A stretch of 64,000 bases of DNA from Microbacterium aurantiacum (GCF_002872075.1 NZ_PGGU01000004.1:157246-221245), one strand, 5' to 3'. Positions 33,499 to 42,872 are shown, numbered from the stretch's first letter. Made by a program: numbers and translations. The notes: generated by a model not told the origin, from the sequence alone.

Positions 33499-34863
33499 TC
33501 AGCTCAGCGCGGCCCAGCCCTCTGGGCCGGGGGAGCCGGCGGGGTACTCTTCCAGAGGCACATCGCCCCGCTTCCACGCCTGCCGGATCGGTTCGACGAT
33601 CCGCCAGCTCTCCTCGGCGGCGTCTCCGCGCACTGCGAGCATCGGGTCGCCGTCGAGAACACCGGACAGCACCTCGGCGTAGGCCTTCAGCGCCCCCTCG
33701 CCGAGGTCGGCGGAGAGCGTCGTCCGCTCCAGCTCGAAGGGATCATCGGCGCCGTTGACGTTCAGTTCGAGTGAAATCCGATCGGGGCCGAGCGAGAAGC
33801 GCAGCACCGCTCCCGCGGCCGACCCGGTGAGTCCGACGGGGACATGCCGGACCGGACGGAAGCGGACGACGATCTCCCGCGCCGGATCACCGATCGCCTT
33901 TCCGGAGCGAAGGGTGAAGGGCACGCCGGACCACCGCGCGTTCCGCACTTCGAACGTCGCCTCGGCGAGCGTCTCGGTGCCTCGGGTTGGATCCACTCCT
34001 GGCTCATCGACATACGACGGCTTGTCGATGCCCGCGACGGTGCCGGCGGTGTACCGGGCGCGGCGGGACGAGGCAGCCGGGTCATCGGCCCAGATGGAGG
34101 TCGCGCGCAGCACGGCACTGGTCGTCGCGCGGAAGTCGACTTCGCCGAGGGTGGCCGGCTGCTCCATCGCGAGCACCGCCAGCACCTGCAGCAGATGGCT
34201 CTGGATCATGTCGACCATCGCTCCGGCCGAGTCGTAGTACCCGGCGCGTCCCTCCAGCCCGAGCTGCTCGTCGTAGACGATGTCGATCGACTCGATGCTC
34301 TCGGCCGACCACAGCGGTTCGAGCAGGCGATTGGCGAATCGGGCGCCGAGCAGGTTCAAGGTCGTCGACCGGCCGAGGAAGTGATCCACCCGGAACACCT
34401 GGCTCTCGGACACCAGGCCGGCGAGAGTCCGGTTCAGGGTGCGCGCACTCTCCTCGTCGACGCCGAACGGCTTCTCCAGGACCAGCACCGCGCCGTCGGG
34501 GATCATCTGCGCGGTGAGCGCCTGGAACGCGGCGGTGGTGACGCTGGGCGGCACGGCGAAGTACAGCGCCACCTGTCCGGTGCACTCCGCCAGCAGGGCG
34601 CTCAGATCCTCGGCGCGGGTGATGTCGGTGCGCCGGTACGAGGCATCCACCCGGGATGCCGCCGCCTCGGCACCCGCCGTCGCGAACGCCGTACGCACGA
34701 GTTCCTCGAGGTCGCGATCGGTCCAGTCCTCACGATCGGCGCCGATCAGCCGCACCCGGCGCGACGGCTCGTGCGCGAGCAGCTGGCCGAGCGCCGGAAG
34801 CAGCAGACGGGAAGTGAGGTCACCGGAGACCCCGAAGATCACCAGCGTGGTCGCATCGGTCAT
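33499..34863 (-). CDS. Glucose-6-phosphate dehydrogenase-like protein
   Basis: 454 residues. The NADP site FGVSGDLTSRLLLPAL (about 10-25), EKPFG (130-134), the active-site loop RVDHFLGR (158-165, catalytic His161) and the second His in QSHLLQ are recognisable. The conserved Lys of the HYLGK motif is Arg165 here, so activity or substrate may differ from housekeeping Zwf. ATG 34863 is where homology begins; a much longer minus-strand frame upstream is antisense to the GH15 gene. Divergent from that gene, which suggests a shared role in glucose use. Confidence 0.85.
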   Translation of the reverse strand: MTDATTLVIFGVSGDLTSRLLLPALGQLLAHEPSRRVRLIGADREDWTDRDLEELVRTAFATAGAEAAASRVDASYRRTDITRAEDLSALLAECTGQVALYFAVPPSVTTAAFQALTAQMIPDGAVLVLEKPFGVDEESARTLNRTLAGLVSESQVFRVDHFLGRSTTLNLLGARFANRLLEPLWSAESIESIDIVYDEQLGLEGRAGYYDSAGAMVDMIQSHLLQVLAVLAMEQPATLGEVDFRATTSAVLRATSIWADDPAASSRRARYTAGTVAGIDKPSYVDEPGVDPTRGTETLAEATFEVRNARWSGVPFTLRSGKAIGDPAREIVVRFRPVRHVPVGLTGSAAGAVLRFSLGPDRISLELNVNGADDPFELERTTLSADLGEGALKAYAEVLSGVLDGDPMLAVRGDAAEESWRIVEPIRQAWKRGDVPLEEYPAGSPGPEGWAALS

Positions 34864-34917
34864 GCGACCACCGTAGCCCGGTTTCATCGGACAGTTGAGG
34901 ATGCGAGAATCGGTGCG

Positions 34918-36711
34918 ATGCCTTCCCCCATCGAGGATTACGCACTCCTGAGCGACTGCCGCACAGGAGCGCTGGTGTCGCGAGAAGGCGACATCGACTG
35001 GCTGTGCCTGCCGCGCTTCGACTCGCCTTCGCTCTTCGGCGCGCTGCTGGGCGATGAGACTCACGGGCGCTGGAGTCTGCGGCCGAGCGATCCGGATGCC
35101 GCGTCGCAGCGGCGCTACATCTCCGACACCTTCATCCTCGTCACGCGCTGGGAGACAGCCGACGGGATCGCCGAGGTGCACGAGTTCATGCCCCTCCATC
35201 AGACCCGCACCGACGTCGTGCGGCGTGTGGTGGGCGTGTCCGGCCGCGTCGAGTTCGGTACCGAACTGCGGATGCATTTCGACTACGCGCGGACGCTGCC
35301 GTGGGTGCGCCAGGTCGGCACGCCCGAGATGCCGGCGCTGCATGCGACGGCGGGGCCCGAGGCGGTGATCGTCCGCGGAGCGGCGTTCGTCGCCGAGGAT
35401 CACGTGCATCGTGCGACGCTGACCGTCCAGCCCGGCGACACCCGTGACCTCGTGCTGAGCCGGTTCCCCTCCCACGAGCATCCACCGCATCCGCTCGACG
35501 TGGAGGCCGCCGTCGCGCACACGCGCTCGTGGTGGCAGGGATGGGCCAGCGGCATCGAGCACGACGGCCCGCACCGCGACGAGGTGGTCCGCTCCCTGCT
35601 CGTGCTGCGGGCGCTGACCAACAAGGACACCGGGGGCATCGTCGCGGCTGCGACCACGTCGCTGCCGGAGGAGTTCGGCGGGTCGCGCAACTGGGACTAC
35701 CGGTTCGTATGGCTGCGCGACACCGCCCTCACTCTCGAGGTGCTGATTTCGCACGGCTTCCTCGTCGAGGCGCATCACTGGCGACGCTGGCTGCTGCGCG
35801 CGATCGCGGGTGAGCCGGCCGAGGTGCAGATCATGTACGGCATCGCCGGTGAGCGGGATCTCGTGGAGCGGGAGCTGACGAGCCTGCCCGGCTACGAGAA
35901 TGCGGGGCCGGTGCGGATCGGCAACGGCGCCGTCGAACAGTATCAGGGCGACGTCATCGGCGAGGTTCTGGTGGCCCTGGAGGCGGCGCGGATGGCGGGA
36001 CTCGAGGAAGGGGATTTCTCCTGGCCGCTGCAGCGCGCGCTCATCGGGAACGTCATCGACGAGATTGATCGGCCGGACAACGGCATATGGGAGATCCGCG
36101 GCGAACCTCAGTGGTTCACGCATTCTCGCGTCATGATGTGGGCGGCCCTCGATCGGGGCGTGCGCGCCGTCCGAGAACACGGACTCCCCGGCGACGCCGC
36201 GCACTGGGAAGAGGTCCGTGATGCTCTGCGTCGCGAGATCGACGAGCGCGGCGTCGATCCCGAACTCGGCTGCTTCGTTCAGCACTACGGTTCGCGTGAG
36301 GTGGATGCCTCGTTGCTCGTGCTGCCCCAGGTGGGTTATTGCGCAGCCGATGATCCGCGGATGCTCCGAACGGTCGCGCAGATGGAGAAGACGCTGCTGC
36401 GAGACGGCTTCCTGCTGCGCTACCGCACGGAAACCGGTCTGGACGGTCTCCCCGGTGGTGAGCATCCGTTCCTCGCCTGCAGCTTCTGGCTCGTGGAGCA
36501 GTACGCGGGCAGCGGACGCATCGACGACGCCGTGGAGCTGATGTCGAGGCTGGTGGCGCTGAGCAACGATGTCGGGCTGCTCTCGGAGGAGTACGACGTC
36601 GCGTCAGGCCGCCATGCCGGCAACACGCCTCAGGCGCTCTCGCACCTCACCCTCATCCGTGCCGCGGATGCTCTCGCCGGGCATGCCGGGCGGGCGGCCG
36701 ACCGGCGCTGA
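34918..36711 (+). CDS. Glycoside hydrolase family 15 (glucoamylase/trehalase-like)
   Basis: 597 residues, cytoplasmic (no signal). An N-terminal beta-sandwich (about 1-220) and a C-terminal (alpha/alpha)6 barrel match bacterial GH15 proteins of the mycobacterial trehalase type. [21 protein letters not shown] carries the first acid region and LLSEEYD the second Glu. It hydrolyses an alpha-glucoside, perhaps trehalose or maltose. ATG 34918 lies seven bases after GAGAAT (34905-34910), so the mRNA may be leaderless. Divergent from the G6PDH-like gene, which could take up the resulting glucose-6-phosphate. Confidence 0.87.
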   Translation: MPSPIEDYALLSDCRTGALVSREGDIDWLCLPRFDSPSLFGALLGDETHGRWSLRPSDPDAASQRRYISDTFILVTRWETADGIAEVHEFMPLHQTRTDVVRRVVGVSGRVEFGTELRMHFDYARTLPWVRQVGTPEMPALHATAGPEAVIVRGAAFVAEDHVHRATLTVQPGDTRDLVLSRFPSHEHPPHPLDVEAAVAHTRSWWQGWASGIEHDGPHRDEVVRSLLVLRALTNKDTGGIVAAATTSLPEEFGGSRNWDYRFVWLRDTALTLEVLISHGFLVEAHHWRRWLLRAIAGEPAEVQIMYGIAGERDLVERELTSLPGYENAGPVRIGNGAVEQYQGDVIGEVLVALEAARMAGLEEGDFSWPLQRALIGNVIDEIDRPDNGIWEIRGEPQWFTHSRVMMWAALDRGVRAVREHGLPGDAAHWEEVRDALRREIDERGVDPELGCFVQHYGSREVDASLLVLPQVGYCAADDPRMLRTVAQMEKTLLRDGFLLRYRTETGLDGLPGGEHPFLACSFWLVEQYAGSGRIDDAVELMSRLVALSNDVGLLSEEYDVASGRHAGNTPQALSHLTLIRAADALAGHAGRAADRR

Positions 36712-36745
36712 CGGAACGCGCGGGTCATCGAGCGCCCTGCGCGAT

Positions 36746-36774
36746 TTGTCCGGTACCGGGGCGTGAGGTACGCT
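36746..36774 (+). promoter_or_regulatory. rplJ-rplL promoter
   Basis: TTGTCC (36746-36751), 17-base spacer, TACGCT (36769-36774). Transcription would begin about 36781, giving a leader of about 190 nt before rplJ. Confidence 0.65.
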
Positions 36775-36777
36775 GGG

Positions 36778-36903
36778 ACCAACCGAAGACCGCTGGTCAT
36801 CGTCGTGCGCGCAAGCGCAGGAGGATTGAAGCTCTGCAATGCAGGGGCCCGCGCAGGTGTCACGAACTTTCAAAGCTCCGTGCGCTTGCGCCGGGGCTTT
36901 TTT
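36778..36903 (+). promoter_or_regulatory. Ribosomal protein L10 leader with attenuator
   Basis: The leader starts with the L10-binding type sequence ACCAACCGAAGACCGCTGGTC and ends with an intrinsic terminator: AAAGCTCCG pairs with CGGGGCTTT (36872-36900), extended by GCGC/GCGC, followed by T-rich bases. The upstream GCGCAAGCGCA stretch (about 36810-36820) can pair with the terminator loop, giving an alternative antiterminator. In the known L10 leader, excess L10 or L10-L12 complex binds here and lowers its own synthesis. Exact boundaries are approximate. Confidence 0.75.
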
Positions 36904-36971
36904 CATTGCAGTCCTGGTCGAGGTCGGTGCCTCACCACCGTGAGGCGCCTCGTAGACACCAAGGAGTGACC

Positions 36972-37460
36972 ATGGCGCAGAAGGATGCATCGGTCGCCGA
37001 GCTCACGAAGTCATTCGAGAACTCGAACGCCGTCCTGCTGACCGAGTACCGCGGTCTGACGGTTGCCCAGCTCAAGCAGCTGCGTAACAGCATCCGTCAG
37101 GACGCCGAGTACGCCGTGGTGAAGAACACGCTGACCAAGATCGCCGCGAACAACGCGGGGATCAGTGCGCTGGATGACGACCTCAAGGGTCCGTCCGCCG
37201 TCGCATTCGTGCACGGTGACTTCGTCGCCACCGCCAAGGCTCTGCGTGACTTCGCCAAGGCGAACCCGCTTCTCGTGATCAAGTCCGGCATCTTCGAGGG
37301 CAACGCCCTCACTGCCGACGAGGTCAACAAGTACGCCGCGCTCGAGAGCCGTGAGGTTCTGCTGGCGAAGGCTGCGGGCATGATGAAGGCGACGATGGGC
37401 AAGGCTGCGGCCACCATCGACGCGCTTCGCGAAAAGCTGGAGACCGCACAGGCCGCGTAA
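36972..37460 (+). CDS. rplJ: 50S ribosomal protein L10
   Basis: 162 residues, full length, starting [31 protein letters not shown]. It anchors L7/L12 dimers to the ribosome through its C-terminal helix. AAGGAG lies five bases before the ATG. It follows the L10 leader and precedes rplL by 47 bases. Confidence 0.98.
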   Translation: MAQKDASVAELTKSFENSNAVLLTEYRGLTVAQLKQLRNSIRQDAEYAVVKNTLTKIAANNAGISALDDDLKGPSAVAFVHGDFVATAKALRDFAKANPLLVIKSGIFEGNALTADEVNKYAALESREVLLAKAAGMMKATMGKAAATIDALREKLETAQAA

Positions 37461-37507
37461 GCGACCGGCGATCTTTTTCACAAACCCCATCTATTAGGAG
37501 ATACATC

Positions 37508-37885
37508 ATGGCGAAGCTCACCACCGAGGAGCTGCTCGAGCAGTTCGCTGGCCTGACCCTTGTCGAGCTCAACGACTTCGTGAAGGCGTTCGAGGAGAAG
37601 TTCGAGGTCACCGCTGCTGCCCCCGTCGCCGTTGCCGGCGCAGGCGGCGCTGCTGCTGAAGAGGTCGAGGAGAAGGACTCCTTCGACGTCGTCCTCGAGG
37701 CTGCTGGCGACAAGAAGATCCAGGTCATCAAGACGGTCCGCGAGCTCACCTCGCTGGGCCTCGGCGAGGCCAAGGCTGTCGTCGACGGCGCGCCGAAGGC
37801 CGTCCTCGAAGGCGCGACCAAGGAAGCTGCCGAGAAGGCGAAGGAGGCCCTCGAGGCCGCCGGCGCCACCGTCACCCTCAAGTAA
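37508..37885 (+). CDS. rplL: 50S ribosomal protein L7/L12
   Basis: 125 residues: N-terminal dimerisation helix (about 1-30), Ala/Val/Gly-rich hinge (about 35-55) and the conserved C-terminal factor-binding domain ([20 protein letters not shown] onward). TAGGAG precedes the ATG. A strong terminator follows. Confidence 0.98.
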   Translation: MAKLTTEELLEQFAGLTLVELNDFVKAFEEKFEVTAAAPVAVAGAGGAAAEEVEEKDSFDVVLEAAGDKKIQVIKTVRELTSLGLGEAKAVVDGAPKAVLEGATKEAAEKAKEALEAAGATVTLK

Positions 37886-37938
37886 TCCGGTCCGGGTCGA
37901 AGCGCAGCGCGCCTCGACCCGGCATCTGGAACGCTTTC

Positions 37939-37968
37939 GAAAGCCCCGAGTTCACGCTCGGGGCTTTC
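37939..37968 (+). terminator. Terminator after rplL
   Basis: Perfect 12-bp stem GAAAGCCCCGAG / CTCGGGGCTTTC with loop TTCACG, just before the convergent LacI-family gene. Confidence 0.85.
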
Positions 37969-37984
37969 GTGCGTCCGGGCCTGC

Positions 37985-39001
37985 TCAGCGCACAGGGGCG
38001 GTGGAGTTGCGCACCACGAGAGCGGATGCCGCCACCACGTGCTCGACCGGAGCGGCTGGGTCCTCGATGCGCTGCTGCAGCAGGCGGACGGCCTCGCCGC
38101 CCTGATCGCGTGGCCGCTGACGGATCGTGGTCAGTGCGAACATCTCGGCGTGCTGGTGGTCGTCGATGCCCACGACGCTCAGTTCTGCCGGCACCGAGAT
38201 CCCGAGGCGCCGCGAGGCGATGATCGCCCCGATCGCCGCTTCGTCGCAGATGCCGACGATCGCGCTCGGCCGGTCGCGGCGGTCTCCGAGGAGCTCGGCA
38301 GCCGCCCCGTACCCGTCCGGCATGCTGCCGGTTCCCACACCTGCACCGTCAGCGATCCGCACCTGCGCGCCGAGTCCGGCGGAGGACATCGCATCTCGAT
38401 AGCCGTCGACGCGGCGCGAATCGACGAAACTGCGGGTTGCGGTCTCGGCGGTGGTGCCCACGAGGGCGATCCTGGTATGCCCGAGCTCGATCAGATGCTC
38501 GGTCGCGATGCGTGCCGCCGCGGAATCGTCGATCGACACCGAACTCGCCCCCGCGACGGGCGGGCCGACCGTCACCAGCGGATGGTCCGCGCGCTGCACG
38601 CGTTCGAGCTCGTGAGGGCCGGGCTGGATGCCCGCGAGGATGAGCCCGTCGAATCGCTTGCGCGGCAGGACGCTCTCGAACAGGCGCGCGCGCTGGCCGG
38701 AATCCTCGCCGAAGCCGTAGAGGGCGAGATCGTAATCCAGCGAGAGAAGTGACTCCTGGATGCCGGACAGCAGTTCGGCGAAGAACCAGCGCTCGATCGA
38801 CGGCAGGACGACGCCGATGGTCTGGGTGCGCCCGGTGGCGAGGCTCGTCGCCGAGGAGTGCGCGACGTAGGAGAGGTCCCGCGCCGCAGCGGCCACCCGG
38901 GAGCGCGTCGCCTCGGACACGTAGCCCCGCCCCGTGAGGGCGCGGCTGGCCGTCGCCTTGGAGACGCCGGCACGCGCCGCGACGTCCGCGATCGTGCTCA
39001 T
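37985..39001 (-). CDS. LacI-family transcriptional regulator
   Basis: 338 residues with the LacI headpiece (MSTIADVAARAGVSKATASRALTGRGYVS, helix-turn-helix about 4-25) and a periplasmic-binding-like sensor domain (about 60-330). It is divergent from a sugar ABC importer and almost certainly represses it until the sugar arrives. Two operator-like sites lie between them: GGAACCGGTTCC (39078) and GGAATCGGTTCC (39190). The first falls inside its own likely promoter (TTGTGG-18-TACCCT, minus strand), which suggests autoregulation. Confidence 0.92.
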   Translation of the reverse strand: MSTIADVAARAGVSKATASRALTGRGYVSEATRSRVAAAARDLSYVAHSSATSLATGRTQTIGVVLPSIERWFFAELLSGIQESLLSLDYDLALYGFGEDSGQRARLFESVLPRKRFDGLILAGIQPGPHELERVQRADHPLVTVGPPVAGASSVSIDDSAAARIATEHLIELGHTRIALVGTTAETATRSFVDSRRVDGYRDAMSSAGLGAQVRIADGAGVGTGSMPDGYGAAAELLGDRRDRPSAIVGICDEAAIGAIIASRRLGISVPAELSVVGIDDHQHAEMFALTTIRQRPRDQGGEAVRLLQQRIEDPAAPVEHVVAASALVVRNSTAPVR

Positions 39002-39077
39002 CGGTCCTCCTCGACCTCGCCGTGCTCGACGACCGTGCAGCAGCGCACGAGCGTCGGTTCCTCAGGGTACGCGGAGG

Positions 39078-39089
39078 GGAACCGGTTCC
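39078..39089. promoter_or_regulatory. LacI-family operator 1
   Basis: Perfect palindrome GGAACCGGTTCC with the central CpG typical of LacI-family sites, located in the spacer of the likely lacI promoter. Confidence 0.65.
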
Positions 39090-39130
39090 ACAATGACAAA
39101 GGGGCACCGATCGCCGAGAGCGTCGAATGG

Positions 39131-39158
39131 TTGCGCGCTTGTGACCGTTGCTTATTGT
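39131..39158 (+). promoter_or_regulatory. Sugar importer promoter
   Basis: TTGCGC (39131-39136), 16-base spacer, TATTGT (39153-39158). Start near 39165, giving a 100-nt leader that contains operator 2 at about +25. Confidence 0.45.
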
Positions 39159-39189
39159 GCCGGGGAGCGGAAGACAAGTAGGTTGGCCT

Positions 39190-39201
39190 GGAATCGGTTC
39201 C
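39190..39201. promoter_or_regulatory. LacI-family operator 2
   Basis: GGAATCGGTTCC differs from operator 1 by one base and lies 112 bp from it, allowing a loop or a road-block to the importer transcript. Confidence 0.6.
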
Positions 39202-39263
39202 CGAACGACGCCGGGGGTGGCGTCGGAGGAAGCGGGACCGCGTACTCGAAGAGGAGAATTCAC

Positions 39264-40583
39264 ATGGCTCTGTCACAGCGTTCACGGCGGCTCGCACCGC
39301 TCGCCCTGTTGGGGGTCGCGGGCATCGCGCTCGCCGGATGCGGTGCTCCCGGCGGCGCGCCGGACGGCGGCGGTGACGGCGGCGGTGGCGACAACACCGT
39401 CACGATCTACGGAACGATCGTCGAGGGAGAGGCCGATCTTCTTGCGGAGTCCTGGGCGGACTTCGAGAAGGAGAACGACATCGAGATCAAGTACGAGGGC
39501 AGCCAGGACTTCGAGACGCAGCTCGGCACCCGCGCACAGGGCGGCAACCCGCCCGACATCGCGATCTTCCCGCAGCCGGGTCTGTTCGCCGACTACGCCT
39601 CGCGCGACCTGCTGAAGCCGGCTCCTGATGCGGTCAAGAAGAACGCCGAAGAGGGCTGGACCCAGGGCTGGGTCGACTTCGGCACCTATGACGGCACCTT
39701 CTACGGTGCACCGCTGATGGCGAGCGTCAAGGGCTGGGTCTGGTACTCGCCGACGAAGTTCGCCGAGTGGGGCGTCGAGGAGCCGACGAGCTGGGAAGAG
39801 CTGCTCACGCTCACCCAGACCATCAAGGAGAAGAGCGGCGCCGCACCGTGGTGCGCGGGCTTCGAGTCGGGTGTCGCGACCGGCTGGCCGGGCACGGACT
39901 GGATCGAGGACCTCGTGCTCCGCAATGCCGGCGCCGACGTCTACGACCAGTGGGTCAAGAACGAGATTCCCTTCACCGACCCGCAGATCAAGGCGGCCTT
40001 CGATGAGACCGGCAAGCTGCTGCTGAACCCGGAGTACGTCAACGGCGGCTTCGGCGACGTTCGCTCGATCAACTCGACCGCGTTCGGCGACGTGGCACCC
40101 AAGGTGGCCAGCGGCGAGTGCGCGCTGACGCACCAGGCGTCGTTCCTGTCGGGCTTCTTCCCCGAGGGCACGAACATCGCCGAGGACGGAGACGTCTGGG
40201 CGTTCCTGCTGCCGAGCAAGAGCGAGGACGAGATGTTCATCACCGGCGGTGGCGAGATCGTCGGCGCGTTCAGCGAGGACGAGGCGACGCAGAAGGTGCT
40301 CGAGTACCTGTCCAGCCCCGAGTGGGCGGACAGCCGTCTCGCTCTGGGCGGCGTGACCTCGGCGAACAAGGGCGTCGACGTCGACGCCGTCGAGAACCCG
40401 ATTCTGCAGGAGTCGATCAAGCTGCTGCAGGACGACTCGGTGACGTTCCGCTTCGACGGCTCCGACCAGATGCCCGGCGCCGTCGGCTCCGGCACCTTCT
40501 GGAAGGGCATGGTCGCCTGGATCAACGGGACCTCCACGGACGAGGTCCTCACGCAGATCCAGACCGGCTGGCCGTCCAGCTGA
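39264..40583 (+). CDS. Carbohydrate ABC transporter binding lipoprotein
   Basis: 439 residues. Lipoprotein signal with lipobox LAGC (Cys at about 24), a Gly/Asp linker, then a family 1 solute-binding fold. It resembles alpha-glucoside binding proteins of the AglE type in size and in the region MASVKGWVWYSPTKF. GAGGAG precedes ATG 39264 by seven bases. First gene of a LacI-controlled importer; no ATPase gene is present, as usual for CUT1 systems that borrow MsmK/MalK. The sugar is probably an alpha-glucoside, by analogy only. Confidence 0.9.
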   Translation: MALSQRSRRLAPLALLGVAGIALAGCGAPGGAPDGGGDGGGGDNTVTIYGTIVEGEADLLAESWADFEKENDIEIKYEGSQDFETQLGTRAQGGNPPDIAIFPQPGLFADYASRDLLKPAPDAVKKNAEEGWTQGWVDFGTYDGTFYGAPLMASVKGWVWYSPTKFAEWGVEEPTSWEELLTLTQTIKEKSGAAPWCAGFESGVATGWPGTDWIEDLVLRNAGADVYDQWVKNEIPFTDPQIKAAFDETGKLLLNPEYVNGGFGDVRSINSTAFGDVAPKVASGECALTHQASFLSGFFPEGTNIAEDGDVWAFLLPSKSEDEMFITGGGEIVGAFSEDEATQKVLEYLSSPEWADSRLALGGVTSANKGVDVDAVENPILQESIKLLQDDSVTFRFDGSDQMPGAVGSGTFWKGMVAWINGTSTDEVLTQIQTGWPSS

Positions 40584-40590
40584 TCGGATG

Positions 40591-40620
40591 AGGAGGGCCG
40601 CCCCGACGGGCGGCCCTCCT
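40591..40620 (+). terminator. Intra-operon terminator-like hairpin
   Basis: Perfect 13-bp stem AGGAGGGCCGCCC / GGGCGGCCCTCCT with CGAC loop, then TTCTC. It lies between the binding-protein and permease genes and likely reduces read-through or stabilises the upstream mRNA so that more binding protein is made. Confidence 0.75.
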
Positions 40621-40686
40621 TTCTCACACCGGTCCGCGCATGGTCGCGCGGACTGCTGATCAGCTCCGTCTCATGAAGGGGAATCC

Positions 40687-41826
40687 GTGAACGCGACTGT
40701 GTTCTTCCAATGGATCGGGGAGCTCCCGCCGATCCTCCAGGCCGTCGCCGTGGTCATCGCATTCGCGGTGGTCGTGGTGGCGATCCTGCTTCTCGTCGAC
40801 ATCGCGCCGCGCAAGGGCGCCCTCTACACCGGCATCCGTCTCGCGATGTGCCTGCTCATCCCGCTCGCGGTGATGTGGTTCTTCAACTCCTTCTACTGGG
40901 CGATGGGCGTCGCGGTCGCAGTCGGAGCGCTGTTCTTCTTCCTGGATTACCGATCTCGCGACGGCGCGGGGTACCTGATCCAGCTGGTCGCCTTCATGGC
41001 CCCGGCGATGCTGCTCCTCCTGGCCGGCCTGATCCTGCCGTCTATCCAGACCGTGTACGCGTCGTTCTGGAACTCGACCGGCAATGACTTCGTCGGCTTC
41101 TCGAACTATCTCTGGATCTTCACGCAATCCGATGGCGTCAGCTCGGTCGTGAACACGATCGTCTGGGTGCTGCTGGTCCCGACGCTCTCGACGCTGATCG
41201 GCCTCGCCTACGCGGTCTTCATCGACAAGACCCGCGGCGAGAAGATCTACAAGCTCCTGGTCTTCATGCCCATGGCGATCTCGTTCGTGGGCGCGAGCAT
41301 CATCTGGCGTTTCGTGTACGCCTACCGCGGTCCCGAGTTCGAGCAGATCGGCCTTCTCAATCAGATCCTGGTCTGGTTCGGCGGAGAGCCGCAGCAGTTC
41401 CTGCTGAACGGGCCGTGGAACAACCTCGCTCTCATCGTGGTGCTGATCTGGGTGCAGACCGGTTTCGCGATGGTGGTGCTCTCCGCATCCATCAAGGGCG
41501 TCCCGGCCGAGCTGCTGGAAGCAGCCGAACTCGACGGTGCGAACGCCTGGGAGCGCTTCTGGTCGGTGACGATCCCGTCGATCCGGCCGGCGCTCATCGT
41601 GGTGCTGACCACGATCTCGATCGCCTCGCTGAAGGTCTTCGACATCGTCCGCACGATGACCGGCGGAAACTACGGGACATCGGTGCTCGCGAACGAGATG
41701 TACACCCAGTTCTCCAAATTCGAGGCGGGACGCAGTGCTGCGCTCTCCGTCATCCTGTTCATCCTGGTGCTGCCGATCGTGATCTACAACGCGCGCCAGA
41801 TCAAGAAGCAGCGGGAGATCCGATGA
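40687..41826 (+). CDS. Sugar ABC transporter permease 1 (CUT1, MalF-like)
   Basis: 379 residues with about eight membrane segments. Extra N-terminal hydrophobic helices (about 15-100) precede the BPD_transp_1 core, as in AglF/MalF. The EAA loop reads VPAELLEAAELDGANAWERFW. GTG start with AAGGGG upstream, 103 bases after the binding-protein stop. Its stop overlaps the next start by four bases. It pairs with permease 2 to form the channel. Confidence 0.9.
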   Translation: MNATVFFQWIGELPPILQAVAVVIAFAVVVVAILLLVDIAPRKGALYTGIRLAMCLLIPLAVMWFFNSFYWAMGVAVAVGALFFFLDYRSRDGAGYLIQLVAFMAPAMLLLLAGLILPSIQTVYASFWNSTGNDFVGFSNYLWIFTQSDGVSSVVNTIVWVLLVPTLSTLIGLAYAVFIDKTRGEKIYKLLVFMPMAISFVGASIIWRFVYAYRGPEFEQIGLLNQILVWFGGEPQQFLLNGPWNNLALIVVLIWVQTGFAMVVLSASIKGVPAELLEAAELDGANAWERFWSVTIPSIRPALIVVLTTISIASLKVFDIVRTMTGGNYGTSVLANEMYTQFSKFEAGRSAALSVILFILVLPIVIYNARQIKKQREIR

Positions 41827-42782
41827 CCGACACGATGAAGTCAGACGCCGGCCAGAGCACGAGGTCGATCACGACCGGCGGCCGGTTCGAAGCATCCGCC
41901 GGACGCGCGCGCAAGCGCCTCAGCCGCCCCTGGGCGACCGTCGCCTCGATCGTCATCGCCGTGGTGTGGACCATCCCGACAGTCGGGCTGTTCATCTCGT
42001 CGTTCCGCAACAGGGACGCGATCGAGACCACCGGCTGGTGGACGGTCTTCACCAACCCGCAGCTGACCCTCGACAACTATTCGGCCGTGCTGCAGTCCGG
42101 CACCACGCAGCTGACGATCCTGGAATCCTTCTTCAACTCGATCGTGATCACGATCCCCGCCACGATCATCCCGCTGATGATCGCGGCGATGGCCGCGTAC
42201 GCGTTCTCGTGGATCGAGTTCAAGGGACGCAACGCGCTGTTCATCTTCGTGTTCGCGCTGCAGATCGTGCCGATCCAGATGGCGCTGGTGCCGCTGCTGT
42301 CGTCGTTCTCCCGGGGTATCAACCTGTTCGGTGTCCAGGTCACGCTGGGTCTGGACGTCGCCGGCGGTTACGCGCAGGTCTGGATCGCCCACACCATGTT
42401 CGCGCTGCCGCTCGCGATCTACCTGCTGCACAACTTCATGTCGGAGATCCCCGGCGAGATCATCGAGGCGGCTCGGGTCGACGGCGCCTCGCGCGGGCAG
42501 ATCTTCTTCCGCGTGGTGCTGCCGCTCACGATGCCCGCCATCGCATCGGTCGCGATCTTCCAGTTCCTGTGGGTCTGGAACGACCTGATCGTCGCGCTGG
42601 TGTTCGCCGACGGAGCCGCGTCTCCGATCACCAAGGTGCTCGCCGAGATCACCGGACGAGGCGAGGGCTGGTACCTCCTCACGGCAGGCGCCTTCGTGTC
42701 GATCATCGTTCCGCTGATCGTGTTCTTCTCGCTCCAGCGATACTTCGTCCGGGGCCTTCTGGCGGGGTCGACCAAGGGCTGA
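41823..42782 (+). CDS. Sugar ABC transporter permease 2 (CUT1, MalG-like)
   Basis: 319 residues with six membrane segments and the EAA loop IPGEIIEAARVDGASRGQIFF. The 55-residue hydrophilic N-terminus is cytoplasmic. Start overlaps the permease 1 stop (ATGA). It ends the importer operon; an ATPase must come from elsewhere in the genome. Confidence 0.9.
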   Translation: MTDTMKSDAGQSTRSITTGGRFEASAGRARKRLSRPWATVASIVIAVVWTIPTVGLFISSFRNRDAIETTGWWTVFTNPQLTLDNYSAVLQSGTTQLTILESFFNSIVITIPATIIPLMIAAMAAYAFSWIEFKGRNALFIFVFALQIVPIQMALVPLLSSFSRGINLFGVQVTLGLDVAGGYAQVWIAHTMFALPLAIYLLHNFMSEIPGEIIEAARVDGASRGQIFFRVVLPLTMPAIASVAIFQFLWVWNDLIVALVFADGAASPITKVLAEITGRGEGWYLLTAGAFVSIIVPLIVFFSLQRYFVRGLLAGSTKG

Positions 42783-42860
42783 CCGTTTCCCGGAGACAGT
42801 GAACGGGGGCGGAGGCCGCGGCGGGGCGCAACACAGCCCCACCCGCAGCATCCGCCCCCG

Positions 42861-42866
42861 TACGCT
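42861..42866 (+). promoter_or_regulatory. -10 box of the cystathionine beta-synthase gene
   Basis: TACGCT ends six bases before the ATG at 42873, which indicates a leaderless transcript. No convincing -35 was seen. Confidence 0.5.
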
Positions 42867-42872
42867 GAAACC

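Noticed and set aside
33499..36465. A 988-codon minus-strand frame seeming to fuse a large N-terminus to the G6PDH-like protein
   Set aside because: The upstream half is antisense to the GH15 gene, whose coding frame has clear homology; the G6PDH homology starts at 34863.
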